Shown piece by piece: positions 56,455 to 64,000 of a DNA stretch of 64,000 bases. Origin of the DNA: Micromonospora humi (GTDB taxonomy: Bacteria > Actinomycetota > Actinomycetes > Mycobacteriales > Micromonosporaceae); assembly GCF_900090105.1 (NCBI RefSeq), contig NZ_FMDM01000011.1:62001-126000 (forward strand). Direction: 5' to 3'. Position 1 is the first letter of the stretch. Each line of letters opens with the position of its first letter. The position numbers were made by a program, and so were the translations under genes. Below the pieces are notes generated by a model, which was given only the letters and a program-made list of their open reading frames with translations, was not told the origin of the DNA and did not search any database.

Positions 56455-56596
56455 CACACCCTACTGGTGCGCCGCGCCGGCCGGACGGGCGGACACGCCG
56501 GGGACGACCGGCGCGCGCCGCACCACACACTGAAGCGGTCGAGTATGTGTCGCCGCCCCATGTGCCCGGGGCCACACGCCTCGTAACTTCTGCGCC

Positions 56597-57379
56597 ATGA
56601 CGGCAGAACCCGTGGCGGTCCCCCACGTCGTACACGTCGACCTCTCCGGTCGCAACGCCCTGGTGACCGGTGGTGGCAGCGGCATCGGACGGGCCTGCGC
56701 CCTGCGCCTGGCGGCGGCCGGCGCCTCGGTCGTGGTGCTGGACCGCAACGTGGAGGCGGCCAAGGCCGTGGCCGCCGAGGCCGGCGGCCGGGCCGAGGGG
56801 ATCGACCTGGCCGACCCGGAGGCGGTGGACCGGCTCGACGTGGACGCCGACATCGTGGTGAACAACGCCGGGTTGCAGCACGTCGCGCCGGTGCAGGAGT
56901 TCCCGGTCGAGCGCTTCGAGTACATCCAGCGGGTGATGGTGGAGGCGCCGTTCCTGCTCATCCGCCGGGCGCTGCCCCGGATGTACGCGGGCGGCTGGGG
57001 CCGGATCGTCAACATCTCCTCGGTGCACGGGCTGCGCGCCTCGCCGTTCAAGGCGGCGTACGTCTCGGCGAAGCACGCGCTGGAGGGCCTGTCCAAGGTG
57101 GTGGCGCTGGAGGGCGCCGCGCACGGGGTGACGGCCAACTGCATCAACCCGGCGTACGTGCGGACCGCGCTGGTGGAGAGCCAGATCGCCGACCAGGCGG
57201 CCAGCCACGGCATCGGCGAGGACGAGGTGATCGAGAAGATCATGCTGGCCCGGGCGGCGATCAAGCGGCTGATCGAGCCGGAGGAGGTGGCCGAGCTGGT
57301 GGCGTACCTGTGCGCCCCGCCGGCCGCGTTCCTCACCGGCGCCTCGATCGCCCTCGACGGGGGCTGGACGGCGAACTAG
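56597..57379 (+). CDS. 3-hydroxybutyrate dehydrogenase (SDR)
   Basis: It is 260 residues. NAD-binding GGGSGIGRACAL, VNNAGLQHVAPVQEFP, the catalytic Ser in VNISSVHGLRASPFK and Tyr/Lys in AAYVSAKHALEG. The C-terminal CINPAYVRTALVESQIADQA is typical of D-3-hydroxybutyrate dehydrogenase. It links acetoacetate and 3-hydroxybutyrate, so it may serve storage-polymer or ketone-body use. Followed 14 bases later by a PucR-type regulator gene on the same strand. Confidence 0.92.
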   Translation: MTAEPVAVPHVVHVDLSGRNALVTGGGSGIGRACALRLAAAGASVVVLDRNVEAAKAVAAEAGGRAEGIDLADPEAVDRLDVDADIVVNNAGLQHVAPVQEFPVERFEYIQRVMVEAPFLLIRRALPRMYAGGWGRIVNISSVHGLRASPFKAAYVSAKHALEGLSKVVALEGAAHGVTANCINPAYVRTALVESQIADQAASHGIGEDEVIEKIMLARAAIKRLIEPEEVAELVAYLCAPPAAFLTGASIALDGGWTAN

Positions 57380-57393
57380 TGGCGCCGCGCACA

Positions 57394-59313
57394 ATGTCGG
57401 TCATGTCGTCGCCGGTGGAGTTCCTGGAGCTGCTGGCGCGCGAGGCCGCCGCGGTCGAGTTCGAGGGCCCGCTGGTCGCCGCGCGCGCCGCCGGCCTGCC
57501 CGCCGACCGGCTGGCCGAGCTGGAACAGGCGAAGGTGGTGGCGCTGCGGGTCCGGGCGCTGTTGGAGCGCCGGCGTCGCCGGGAGACCGAGTTGTCCGGT
57601 CTCTACGACACCGCCAGCGACCTGGCCGGGCTGCGCGACCTGGACGACGTGCTGCGGGCGATCGTGCACCGGGCGCGGATCCTGCTCGGCACCGACGTGG
57701 CGTACATGACGCTCAACGACGACGAGCGCGGCGACACCTACATGCGGGTCACCGACGGGTCGATCTCGGCCCGGTTCCAGCGGCTGCGGCTGGAGATGGG
57801 CGACGGCCTGGGCGGCCTCGTCGCGCAGACCGGCACCCCGTACGTCACCTCGAACTACCAGGAGGACGAGCGGTTCCGGCACACCGGGGAGATCGACGGC
57901 GGGGTGGGCGAGGAGGGCCTGGTGGCCATCCTCGGCGTGCCGCTGCGGCTCGGTTCCAGCGTGATCGGCGTGCTCTACGCGGCCAACCGCTCGGCCCGCC
58001 CGTTCGCCCGGGAGGAGGTGTCGCTGCTGGTCTCGCTGGGCGCGCACGCGGCGGTGGCGATCGACACCGCCCGGCTGCTGGCCGAGACCCGCGCCGCACT
58101 GGAGGAGCTGTCGGCGGCCAACGGCACGATCCGCGCGCACAGCAGCTCGGTCGAGCGGGCCGCCGCCGCGCACGACCGGATGACCGCGCTGGTGGTGCGT
58201 GGCGGCGGGATGGAGGACGTGGCGGCGGCGGTGACCGAGGTGCTCGGCGGGGCGCTGCTGGCGCTGGACGCCGAGGGCCGCCGGCTGGCCCGGGTCGGCG
58301 AGATCGAGGAGCCGGACCGGGCGGACATCGTGGAGGCGGTCGCCGCGTCGCGCACCGAGGGGCGCAGCGTGCGACGCGGTCCGCTCTGGTACGCGGCCGT
58401 GGTGGCCGGGGCGGAGAACCTGGGCGCCCTGGTGCTGCGCCCGGACGACGAGCTGGTCGACGCCGACCAGCGCATCCTGGAGCGGGCCGCGCTGGTGACC
58501 GCGTTGCTGCTGCTGTTCCGCCGCACGGTGGCCGAGGCGGAGGGCCGGGTCCGGGGTGAGCTGCTCGACGACCTGATCGCCCGCCCGCTGCGGGACACCG
58601 ACGCGCTGCGCAGCCGGGCCCGCCGGATCGGGGTGGACCTGGACGCCCCGCACGTGCTGGTGGCGGTCGGCGACGACGCGTTCGCCGAGACCGGGTCGGC
58701 CCGGCAGCGGGTCCTCTCCTGGGCCACCACGTACGCCTCGACCCGGGGCGGGCTGGCCGCGGCGCGCGACGGGCGGGTGGTGCTGATGCTGCCCGGACAG
58801 GACGCCGGCGGCGCGGCCCGGGCGGTGGCCCGGGACCTGTCCCGGGTGACCGGCCGGCCGGTGACCGCGGGGGCGAGCGGGCCGTCGACCGGCCCGGCGT
58901 CGCTGGCGGTCACGTTCGCCGAGGCGGAGCGGTGCCTGACCGCGCTGGGCGCGCTGGGCCGGGCCGGGCAGGGGGCGAGCACCGCGGAGCTGGGCTTCGT
59001 CGGGCTGCTGCTGGGCGCGGTCGGTGACGCCGGCGACCGGGACGTGAGCGGGTTCCTGACCGCGACGGTGGGGCCGGTGGTCGACTACGACGCGCGGCGG
59101 GGCACCGCGTTGGTGAAGACGCTGGAGGCGTACTTCGGGGTGGGCGGCAGCCTGGCCCGGGCGGCCGAGCAGTTGCACGTGCACGTGAACACGGTGACCC
59201 AGCGGCTGGAGCGGGTCGGGCAGCTGCTCGGCGCCGACTGGCAGAAGCCGGAGCGGGCGCTTGAGGTGCAGCTCGCGCTGCGCCTGCACCGGCTCCGCAC
59301 GCCGGCCGCCTGA
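57394..59313 (+). CDS. GAF-domain PucR-type transcriptional regulator
   Basis: It is 639 residues if the ATG at 57394 is used (another at 57403 and a GTG at 57379 are possible; none has a strong ribosome site). N-terminal helical part, then a GAF domain (about 70-230, with MGDGLGGLVAQTGTPYVTSN), a long middle domain of the CdaR/PucR type (about 380-560), and the C-terminal PucR helix-turn-helix (TLEAYFGVGGSLARAAEQLH, HVNTVTQRLERVGQLLG). The linked dehydrogenase suggests it senses a hydroxybutyrate- or ketone-related compound, but the ligand is unknown. Confidence 0.92.
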   Translation: MSVMSSPVEFLELLAREAAAVEFEGPLVAARAAGLPADRLAELEQAKVVALRVRALLERRRRRETELSGLYDTASDLAGLRDLDDVLRAIVHRARILLGTDVAYMTLNDDERGDTYMRVTDGSISARFQRLRLEMGDGLGGLVAQTGTPYVTSNYQEDERFRHTGEIDGGVGEEGLVAILGVPLRLGSSVIGVLYAANRSARPFAREEVSLLVSLGAHAAVAIDTARLLAETRAALEELSAANGTIRAHSSSVERAAAAHDRMTALVVRGGGMEDVAAAVTEVLGGALLALDAEGRRLARVGEIEEPDRADIVEAVAASRTEGRSVRRGPLWYAAVVAGAENLGALVLRPDDELVDADQRILERAALVTALLLLFRRTVAEAEGRVRGELLDDLIARPLRDTDALRSRARRIGVDLDAPHVLVAVGDDAFAETGSARQRVLSWATTYASTRGGLAAARDGRVVLMLPGQDAGGAARAVARDLSRVTGRPVTAGASGPSTGPASLAVTFAEAERCLTALGALGRAGQGASTAELGFVGLLLGAVGDAGDRDVSGFLTATVGPVVDYDARRGTALVKTLEAYFGVGGSLARAAEQLHVHVNTVTQRLERVGQLLGADWQKPERALEVQLALRLHRLRTPAA

Positions 59314-59356
59314 GCCGCCGACCGGGGTCAGCGGGCGCAGGCCGGCGCCGATGGCG

Positions 59357-59965
59357 TCAGCGGGCGCGCAGGCCGTCCAGGACCGTGTCGACGATGCGCT
59401 CCGGCAGGAGCCGCTCGTCCGGCCCGGGATACCAGTGCACCATCCGCTGGGTCAGCATCGGCGCGGTGAGCAGCGCCATGGCCACCTCGACGTCCAGGTC
59501 GGCGCGCAGCTCGCCGCGTTCGACAGCGCGGCGCAGCACCTCGCGCATCGCCTCCCGCCGGGGTTCGATGATCGCCTCGTAGGCCTGGCGGTGGGCGGAG
59601 CTGCGGCTCACCTCGGGCACCAGGCACGGCATGATCATGCGGGCCCGCGGGTCGACGTGCTGGCCGACGGCGCCGACGAGCTGCACCAGGTCGTCGCGCA
59701 CCGAGCGCCCGCGGGTGCGGGGCGGGTCGCCCTTGAGCCGGCGCAGCGCGTCCAGCAGCAGTGCTTCCTTGCCGGGCCAGCGGCGGTAGATGGTGGCCTT
59801 GCCGACGCCGGCCCGGGCGGCGATCGCCTCGATGGAGAGCGCCTCGATGGTGCTGCCCTCGGCCAGCAGGTCGAGGGTGGCCTCCACGATCGCCTCGTCC
59901 GCGCGGGTGCTCCGCGGTCGCCCGGGCGACCGCGGAGCATCCGCCGTGGAAGTCATGTCAGACAT
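59357..59965 (-). CDS. TetR-family repressor (partner of the MFS pump)
   Basis: It is 202 residues from the ATG at 59963-59965. DNA-binding domain: AIVEATLDLLAEGSTIEALS followed by AIAARAGVGKATIYRRWPGK. The ligand domain includes MIMPCLVPEVSRSSAHRQAY. It is downstream of and co-transcribed with the MFS gene (gap of about 11 bases), so it probably represses the pump and itself through the palindrome at 61625-61651. Confidence 0.93.
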   Translation of the reverse strand: MSDMTSTADAPRSPGRPRSTRADEAIVEATLDLLAEGSTIEALSIEAIAARAGVGKATIYRRWPGKEALLLDALRRLKGDPPRTRGRSVRDDLVQLVGAVGQHVDPRARMIMPCLVPEVSRSSAHRQAYEAIIEPRREAMREVLRRAVERGELRADLDVEVAMALLTAPMLTQRMVHWYPGPDERLLPERIVDTVLDGLRAR

Positions 59966-59976
59966 TGTCCACGAAC

Positions 59977-61542
59977 CTATGCGGTCCCGGCCAACTCCGG
60001 CTCCGTGGCCGGCGTCGCGTCGGCCGCGACGACCGGCCGGCCCGGCATCCAACGGAACACGATCACCACGCCGAGCGTGGCGACGAGCGCGGAGATCCCG
60101 GCCGCCCAGTGCATCGCCGAGACGAACGAGTCGTTCGCGGCCTCGATCAGCCGCGGCGCGGCCGGGCCGAGCCGGTCGGCGACCGCGTACGCCCCGGAGA
60201 CCGACTCCCGGGCCGCGTCGCGGACCGGTTCGGGCAGCGCGGACACCGCCGGGGCGACCTGGTCGCGGTAGACCGCGGAGAGCACCGAGCCGAGCACCGC
60301 CACGCCGAGCGCGCCGGCCACCTGGCGGATCGTGTTGCTGACCGCCGAGCCCACGCCGGCCTTCTCCCGGGGCAGCGCCGACATGATCGACTCGGTGGCC
60401 GGCGGCATGATGTTGGCCATCCCGGCGCCCTGGAGGAAGCCCAGGGCCGAGAAGATCCAGATCGGCGTGTCCGCGTCGATGAGGACGAACGCGGCGAGTG
60501 CCACGACGGTGAGCAGCAGCCCGACCGCGGCGACGGCCCGGCCGCCGTAGCGGCGGACCATCGCGGCGCTGCGCGGCGCGAAGATCAGCTGCGCGGCCGC
60601 GAAGGGCAGGAACAGCAGGCCGCTCTCCAGCGGGCTGTAGCCGCGCACCAGTTGGAGGTAGAACGCGCCGAAGAACATCACGCCCATGGCGGCGAAGAAG
60701 ACCAGGCCGACCAGGGCCACCGGGGCGGCGAACCGGGGCACCCGGAACAGCCGCACGTCCAGCGACGGGTGGTCGCTGCGCAGCTCGTGCGCGACGAACC
60801 AGCCGAGCACCGCGAGACCACCGACGATCGAGACCCAGACCAGCGGACGACCGAAGCCGTGCTCGCCGCCGTCGATGATGCCGTAGGTGAGCGCGACCAG
60901 GCCGATCACGGAGAGCAGCACGCCGAGCACGTCCACCCGGCCCGGGGACGGGTCGCGGGACTCGGGCACCAGCAGCGCGACGAGCAGCACGCCCACCGCC
61001 ACCACCGGCACGTTGATCAGGAAGACCGAGCCCCACCAGTAGTGCTCCAGCAGCGCGCCGCCGAGCACCGGGCCGATGGCCACGGCGAGGCCGACCGCGC
61101 CGGCCCAGACGCCGATCGCCCGGCCGCGCTCGCGCGGGTCGAAGACGTTGGAGATGATCGAGAGGGTCACCGGCATGATGGCCGCGCCGCCCACGCCCAT
61201 CAGGGCCCGGGCGGCGATCAGCTGCGCCGGGTCCTGCGCGTACGCCGACAGCAGCGAGGCCAGCCCGAACAGCGCGAGCCCGAGGATCAGGAACCGCCGG
61301 CGGCCGAGCCGGTCGCCGAGCACGCCGAACGTGAAGAGCAGGCCGGCGAAGACGAGCGTGTAGGAGTTGATCGCCCACTCCAGCTCGCCCTGGCTGGCGC
61401 CGAGGCCGCGCACCGGGTCGGCGAGGGTGCGCAGCGCGACGTTGAGGATGGTGTTGTCGAGGACGACCACGAGGAGGCTGATCACCAGCACCCCGAGGAT
61501 CGCCCACCTCCTCGGGTGTCCGGTGTTCTCGTGCGGTTCCAT
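59977..61542 (-). CDS. DHA2-type (14-helix) MFS drug efflux transporter
   Basis: It is 521 residues with 14 membrane helices (EmrB/QacA group). Loop motif GVLGDRLGRRRFLILGLALF, motif C in AIGPVLGGALLEHYWWGSVF, and FLINVPVV typical of DHA2 pumps; VVLDNTILNVALRTLA is the group opening (motif D1). A proton-driven exporter of toxic compounds, probably induced through the linked TetR. ATG start with GGGGAGAAC upstream. Confidence 0.94.
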   Translation of the reverse strand: MEPHENTGHPRRWAILGVLVISLLVVVLDNTILNVALRTLADPVRGLGASQGELEWAINSYTLVFAGLLFTFGVLGDRLGRRRFLILGLALFGLASLLSAYAQDPAQLIAARALMGVGGAAIMPVTLSIISNVFDPRERGRAIGVWAGAVGLAVAIGPVLGGALLEHYWWGSVFLINVPVVAVGVLLVALLVPESRDPSPGRVDVLGVLLSVIGLVALTYGIIDGGEHGFGRPLVWVSIVGGLAVLGWFVAHELRSDHPSLDVRLFRVPRFAAPVALVGLVFFAAMGVMFFGAFYLQLVRGYSPLESGLLFLPFAAAQLIFAPRSAAMVRRYGGRAVAAVGLLLTVVALAAFVLIDADTPIWIFSALGFLQGAGMANIMPPATESIMSALPREKAGVGSAVSNTIRQVAGALGVAVLGSVLSAVYRDQVAPAVSALPEPVRDAARESVSGAYAVADRLGPAAPRLIEAANDSFVSAMHWAAGISALVATLGVVIVFRWMPGRPVVAADATPATEPELAGTA

Positions 61543-61624
61543 TCGGGTTCTCCCCCCGGTTCACCCGCGTCCGAATACGATACGGGGCAGACTCGTAACT
61601 CCCGCCGAGCGTAGGTGAGGGAGT

Positions 61625-61651
61625 TTCGATACGGAACCGGTTCGTATCGAA
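61625..61651. promoter_or_regulatory. TetR-type operator upstream of the MFS pump
   Basis: TTCGATACG-G-AACCGGTT-CGTATCGAA: near-perfect palindrome (one extra G) with nine-base arms, 83 bases before the MFS start. A related half-site ATACGATACG lies at 61574-61583. Likely the target of the co-transcribed TetR protein. Confidence 0.7.
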
Positions 61652-61668
61652 TGTGCGCCAGCTCACGT

Positions 61669-61708
61669 CCGGGCGCGGGCCCACCCCCGTGCGAGGGCCC
61701 GCGCCCGG
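61669..61708 (-). terminator. terminator after the FAD monooxygenase gene
   Basis: Perfect 14-base stem CCGGGCGCGGGCCC / GGGCCCGCGCCCGG with a 12-base loop, four bases beyond the stop codon. Confidence 0.85.
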
Positions 61709-61712
61709 CGAC

Positions 61713-62774
61713 TCAGGCGGGCGGGCCGGCGGCCAGCGCCAGCCGCAGCACCGCGTCGCGCACCGGCAGCATCCGTCGGGCCTGGGAGAGCCGCCCCGCC
61801 CACCGCGCGCCGGCCGCGATGCGCTGGGTGGGCCGGCGGCGCCGCCGGTCGTACGTCCGCAGCGCGGCCGGCAGGTCGGTGGCGTCGCGGACGCACTCGG
61901 CCAGCGCCACCGCGTCGATCAGCGCCTGGCAGGCGCCCTGCCCGAGGTCGGGGGTCATGGCGTGCGCGGCGTCGCCGAGCAGCGCCACCCGGCCCGCCAC
62001 GTAGGACGGCAGCGGGGTCAGGTCGCGGATCTCGTGCCGCAGCACCCCGGCCGGCGTGAGCGCGTCCAGCACCCGACGCACCGGCGGGTGCCAGTCACCG
62101 AAGAGGCGGCGCAGCTCGGCCACGTCGTCGGCCGGTGCGGGATGCCCGGGCGGGAGGCTCACCGAGGCGTACCAGTTGGTCCGCCCGCCGCCGACCGGCG
62201 TGAGGCCGAACTTGCGCCCCCGACCCCAGGTCTCGCCGCCCTCGGCCGACTCCGCGTCGACCACGCCGCGCCAGGCCACCGTGCCCGCGTAACGCAGCGG
62301 GTAGCGCCCGCCGTGCACCGACGCGCGGACCACGCTGTTGATCCCGTCCGCGCCGACCACCAGGTCGTACGCGTCGAGCAGCGCGCCCGGGTCGGCGACC
62401 GGCGCGGCGAACCGCAGCGCCTCGGGGGGCAGCGCGGCGGCCAGCGTGGTGAGCAGCGCCGGCCGGGTGACCAGGTGCACCGGCTCGCCGTGGCGTCGCT
62501 CGATCCGGCCGACGTCGATGGTGGCGATGCGGCTGCCGTCCGGCCGTCGGATCGACCCGCCGGCCTGCCGGCGGGCGCGCCGGCGCACCTCGTCGCCGAC
62601 GCCGAGCGCGTCCAGGGCGCGCATCGCGCCGGGCCAGATGCCGAGCCCGGTGCCGGTCTCCGGCAACCCGGGAGAGCGTTCCAGGACGGTCACCTGCCAG
62701 CCCGCCGCCCGCAGGCCGAGGCCCGCCGCGAGCCCACCGATGCCGCCGCCGACCACCACCGCACGCCCGTCCAT
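61713..62774 (-). CDS. FAD-dependent monooxygenase
   Basis: It is 353 residues of the PHBH/UbiH-like aromatic hydroxylase superfamily. The FAD-binding GXGXXG is in AVVVGGGIGGLAAGLGLRAA, the DG motif in YDLVVGADGINSVVRASV, and the GD motif in GRVALLGDAAHAMTPDLGQG. Substrate unknown; could hydroxylate a small aromatic. Divergent from a TetR gene with two operators between them, so likely inducible by its substrate. Confidence 0.93.
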   Translation of the reverse strand: MDGRAVVVGGGIGGLAAGLGLRAAGWQVTVLERSPGLPETGTGLGIWPGAMRALDALGVGDEVRRRARRQAGGSIRRPDGSRIATIDVGRIERRHGEPVHLVTRPALLTTLAAALPPEALRFAAPVADPGALLDAYDLVVGADGINSVVRASVHGGRYPLRYAGTVAWRGVVDAESAEGGETWGRGRKFGLTPVGGGRTNWYASVSLPPGHPAPADDVAELRRLFGDWHPPVRRVLDALTPAGVLRHEIRDLTPLPSYVAGRVALLGDAAHAMTPDLGQGACQALIDAVALAECVRDATDLPAALRTYDRRRRRPTQRIAAGARWAGRLSQARRMLPVRDAVLRLALAAGPPA

Positions 62775-62785
62775 GCGGTCACCGT

Positions 62786-62820
62786 ACTACAGATGTAGTC
62801 GGCGGCACTACGGCTGTAGT
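62786..62820. promoter_or_regulatory. two phased TetR operators between the FAD monooxygenase and tetR genes
   Basis: ACTACAGATGTAGT (62786-62799) and ACTACGGCTGTAGT (62807-62820): two 14-bp sites with the same ACTAC/GTAGT arms, 21 bp centre to centre, so on the same face of the helix. They begin 12 bases before the monooxygenase start codon and end eight bases before the tetR start codon. Confidence 0.8.
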
Positions 62821-62828
62821 CTGACCCG

Positions 62829-63395
62829 GTGACCGACCGCCGTCAGCTCCTGCTCGACGCCGCCGTCCGGGTGCTCGGCACCCGCGGGCCGCGCCACCTC
62901 ACCCACCGCGCGGTGGACGCCGAGGCGGGGCTGCCCGAAGGCTCCGCCTCCAACCGGTTCCGCACCCGCGAGGCGCTCGTCGACGCCGTCTTCGCCCGGC
63001 TGGTCGAGGTGGAGACGCAGGCCTGGCAGCGGCTCGCGGCGGACCTGCCCCCCGGCGACGTCGACGCGACCGCCCGCGTCCTCGGCCGGCTGATCCGGGA
63101 GTTCACCACCGAGCGGCGGGAGGTCACGCTGGCCCGCTACGCCCTCTTCGTCGAGGCGGCGGTACGCCCCGAACTGCGGCCGGCGATCGAGGCCGGCCGG
63201 GCCCAGCTGGCCGGGTGGGGGGTACCGCTGCTCGCCGCGCTCGGCTCGACCGACCCGCCGGCCCACTTCCGGATGCTGCTCGCGCTCGTCGACGGGCTCT
63301 TCGGCAACCAGCTCGCCGCGCCCGACGACGCCTTCGACCCCGAGTCCGCGGTGGCCACCCTGCTGCACGGCTTCCGCGCCGGCGGTCGTTGTTAA
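62829..63395 (+). CDS. TetR-family repressor (divergent from FAD monooxygenase)
   Basis: It is 188 residues. The DNA-binding domain begins RRQLLLDAAVRVLGTRGPRH and continues with AVDAEAGLPEGSASNRFRTR, a TetR-type HTH. The ligand domain has a conserved length with EAAVRPELRPAIEAGRAQLA. GTG start. Two operators with shared arms immediately upstream suggest autoregulation and repression of the monooxygenase. Its stop codon lies inside the repeat at 63391-63437. Confidence 0.92.
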   Translation: MTDRRQLLLDAAVRVLGTRGPRHLTHRAVDAEAGLPEGSASNRFRTREALVDAVFARLVEVETQAWQRLAADLPPGDVDATARVLGRLIREFTTERREVTLARYALFVEAAVRPELRPAIEAGRAQLAGWGVPLLAALGSTDPPAHFRMLLALVDGLFGNQLAAPDDAFDPESAVATLLHGFRAGGRC

Positions 63396-63437
63396 AAGGG
63401 GCCCCCTCCTCTACCGGAGGCGTTAAGAAGGGGCCCC
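63391..63437. repeat. GTTAAxAAGGGGCCCC direct repeat between convergent genes
   Basis: GTTAAAAGGGGCCCC at 63391 and GTTAAGAAGGGGCCCC at 63422, separated by a CTCCTCTACCGGAG segment that can fold. The stop codons of both converging genes (TAA at 63393 on the plus strand, TAA at 63425 on the minus strand) come from the two repeat copies. I recall this motif as a dispersed element in Micromonospora. Confidence 0.75.
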
Positions 63438-64000
63438 GCCTTGCAGGCAGGCGGCGATGGCCTCGGGGAGGGTGGTGAGGCGCAGCGGGGGCGGGAACGG
63501 CTCGATCCAGCCCGGGCCGGCGGCGAGCACCCGGACACCCGGAAGATCCCGCCGGAGGCGGACCAGCCGGTACGCCCGGCCGGTCAGCGGGGACTGCGAC
63601 CAGACCACCACCACCCGCGGCCGGACCCGGGCCGCCGCGCCGGCCAGCGCCGACCAGGGCAGCGCCGGGCCGAGGTGCAGGCAACCGCGACCCCGCTCGC
63701 GCAACGCGGCGGCCAGCGCGTGCAGCCCGAGGCAGTGCGTCTCGTGCTCGGCGCCGGCGAGCAGCAACCCGCGCGCGGGCAGCGGTCGGCTCGGGTCGCG
63801 GCGGAAGACGTCCAACCCGACCCGCACCCCCTCGGACAGGGCGTGCTCCACCGCGATGTCGGCGGGGCTCTCCCCGCGCAGGCCGCCCAGCAGAGGCAGG
63901 CAGACCTGCTCCCAGACCGGCGCCACCCCGGCCTCGGCGGCCAGGTCGAGCACCAGCCCGGCGACCTGGTTGTCGTCCAGGTCCTCGGCGGCGGCCAGCA
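63423..64000 (-). CDS. B12-binding transcriptional regulator, C-terminal part (cut by window edge)
   Basis: About 190 residues of a protein that continues past the window; upstream in frame reads LAAAEDLDDNQVAGLVLDLA, so the first methionine-like codon inside the window is not the start. The B12-binding region shows ETHCLGLHALAAALRERG (ExHxxG, the His that would coordinate cobalt), LHLGPALPW and VLAAGPGWIEP. This layout is typical of MerR-type regulators that sense light through adenosylcobalamin (CarH/LitR) or related B12 proteins. The DNA-binding half, if present, lies beyond base 64000. Confidence 0.75.
   Translation of the reverse strand, partial: LAAAEDLDDNQVAGLVLDLAAEAGVAPVWEQVCLPLLGGLRGESPADIAVEHALSEGVRVGLDVFRRDPSRPLPARGLLLAGAEHETHCLGLHALAAALRERGRGCLHLGPALPWSALAGAAARVRPRVVVVWSQSPLTGRAYRLVRLRRDLPGVRVLAAGPGWIEPFPPPLRLTTLPEAIAACLQGGAPS

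Overview
The window is a very GC-rich stretch of actinobacterial chromosome. The gene content and order (bldD divergent from the pyr operon, mihF and rpoZ beside pyrF, mltG-ruvX-alaS, secDF-yajC-ruvBAC) fit the family Micromonosporaceae, and Micromonospora or a close relative is most likely. Several intergenic hairpin repeats resemble ones I remember from that genus. BldD and MihF point to a sporulating, filamentous lifestyle. Most of the window is core chromosome. I see no prophage, transposase, CRISPR array, rRNA or tRNA gene, and no gene-free stretch longer than 300 bases.

1-15.4 kb (minus strand): one long convoy, pyrR-pyrB-pyrC-carA-carB-pyrD-bioA-pyrF followed by mihF, a degenerate guanylate kinase, rpoZ, coaBC, metK and the start of priA. 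Together they make UMP and supply CoA, S-adenosylmethionine and replication/transcription factors. The first genes are tightly overlapped and preceded by a likely PyrR-controlled leader. bldD is transcribed divergently.

15.7-28.6 kb: nusB, efp and the shikimate genes aroQ, aroB, aroK, aroC and aroE, all on the minus strand. A plus-strand membrane pair (DUF2243 and a CtaG-like protein) splits the aro set. A small secreted four-cysteine protein sits between aroC and aroE. Upstream come mltG, ruvX, alaS and two small membrane-associated proteins.

28.7-41.2 kb: a giant proline-rich single-pass membrane protein, rarA, a GNAT acetyltransferase, an MFS transporter co-transcribed with an ArsR-like regulator behind an array of 13-bp direct repeats, an RmlD-like reductase, aspS, a secreted streptogrisin-like protease and an HxlR regulator.

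41.2-56.4 kb: a PaaI-like thioesterase, an acyl-ACP desaturase under a perfect 29-bp palindrome, hisS, a metallo-hydrolase, two tandem membrane-anchored cyclophilins (one missing catalytic residues), the bifunctional Rel alarmone enzyme, apt, secF, secD, yajC and ruvB-ruvA-ruvC with a possible LexA box.

56.6-64 kb: a more accessory end with 3-hydroxybutyrate dehydrogenase and a GAF-PucR regulator, an MFS efflux pump with its TetR repressor, an FAD monooxygenase divergent from a second TetR gene with two phased operators, and the C-terminal part of a B12-binding regulator.
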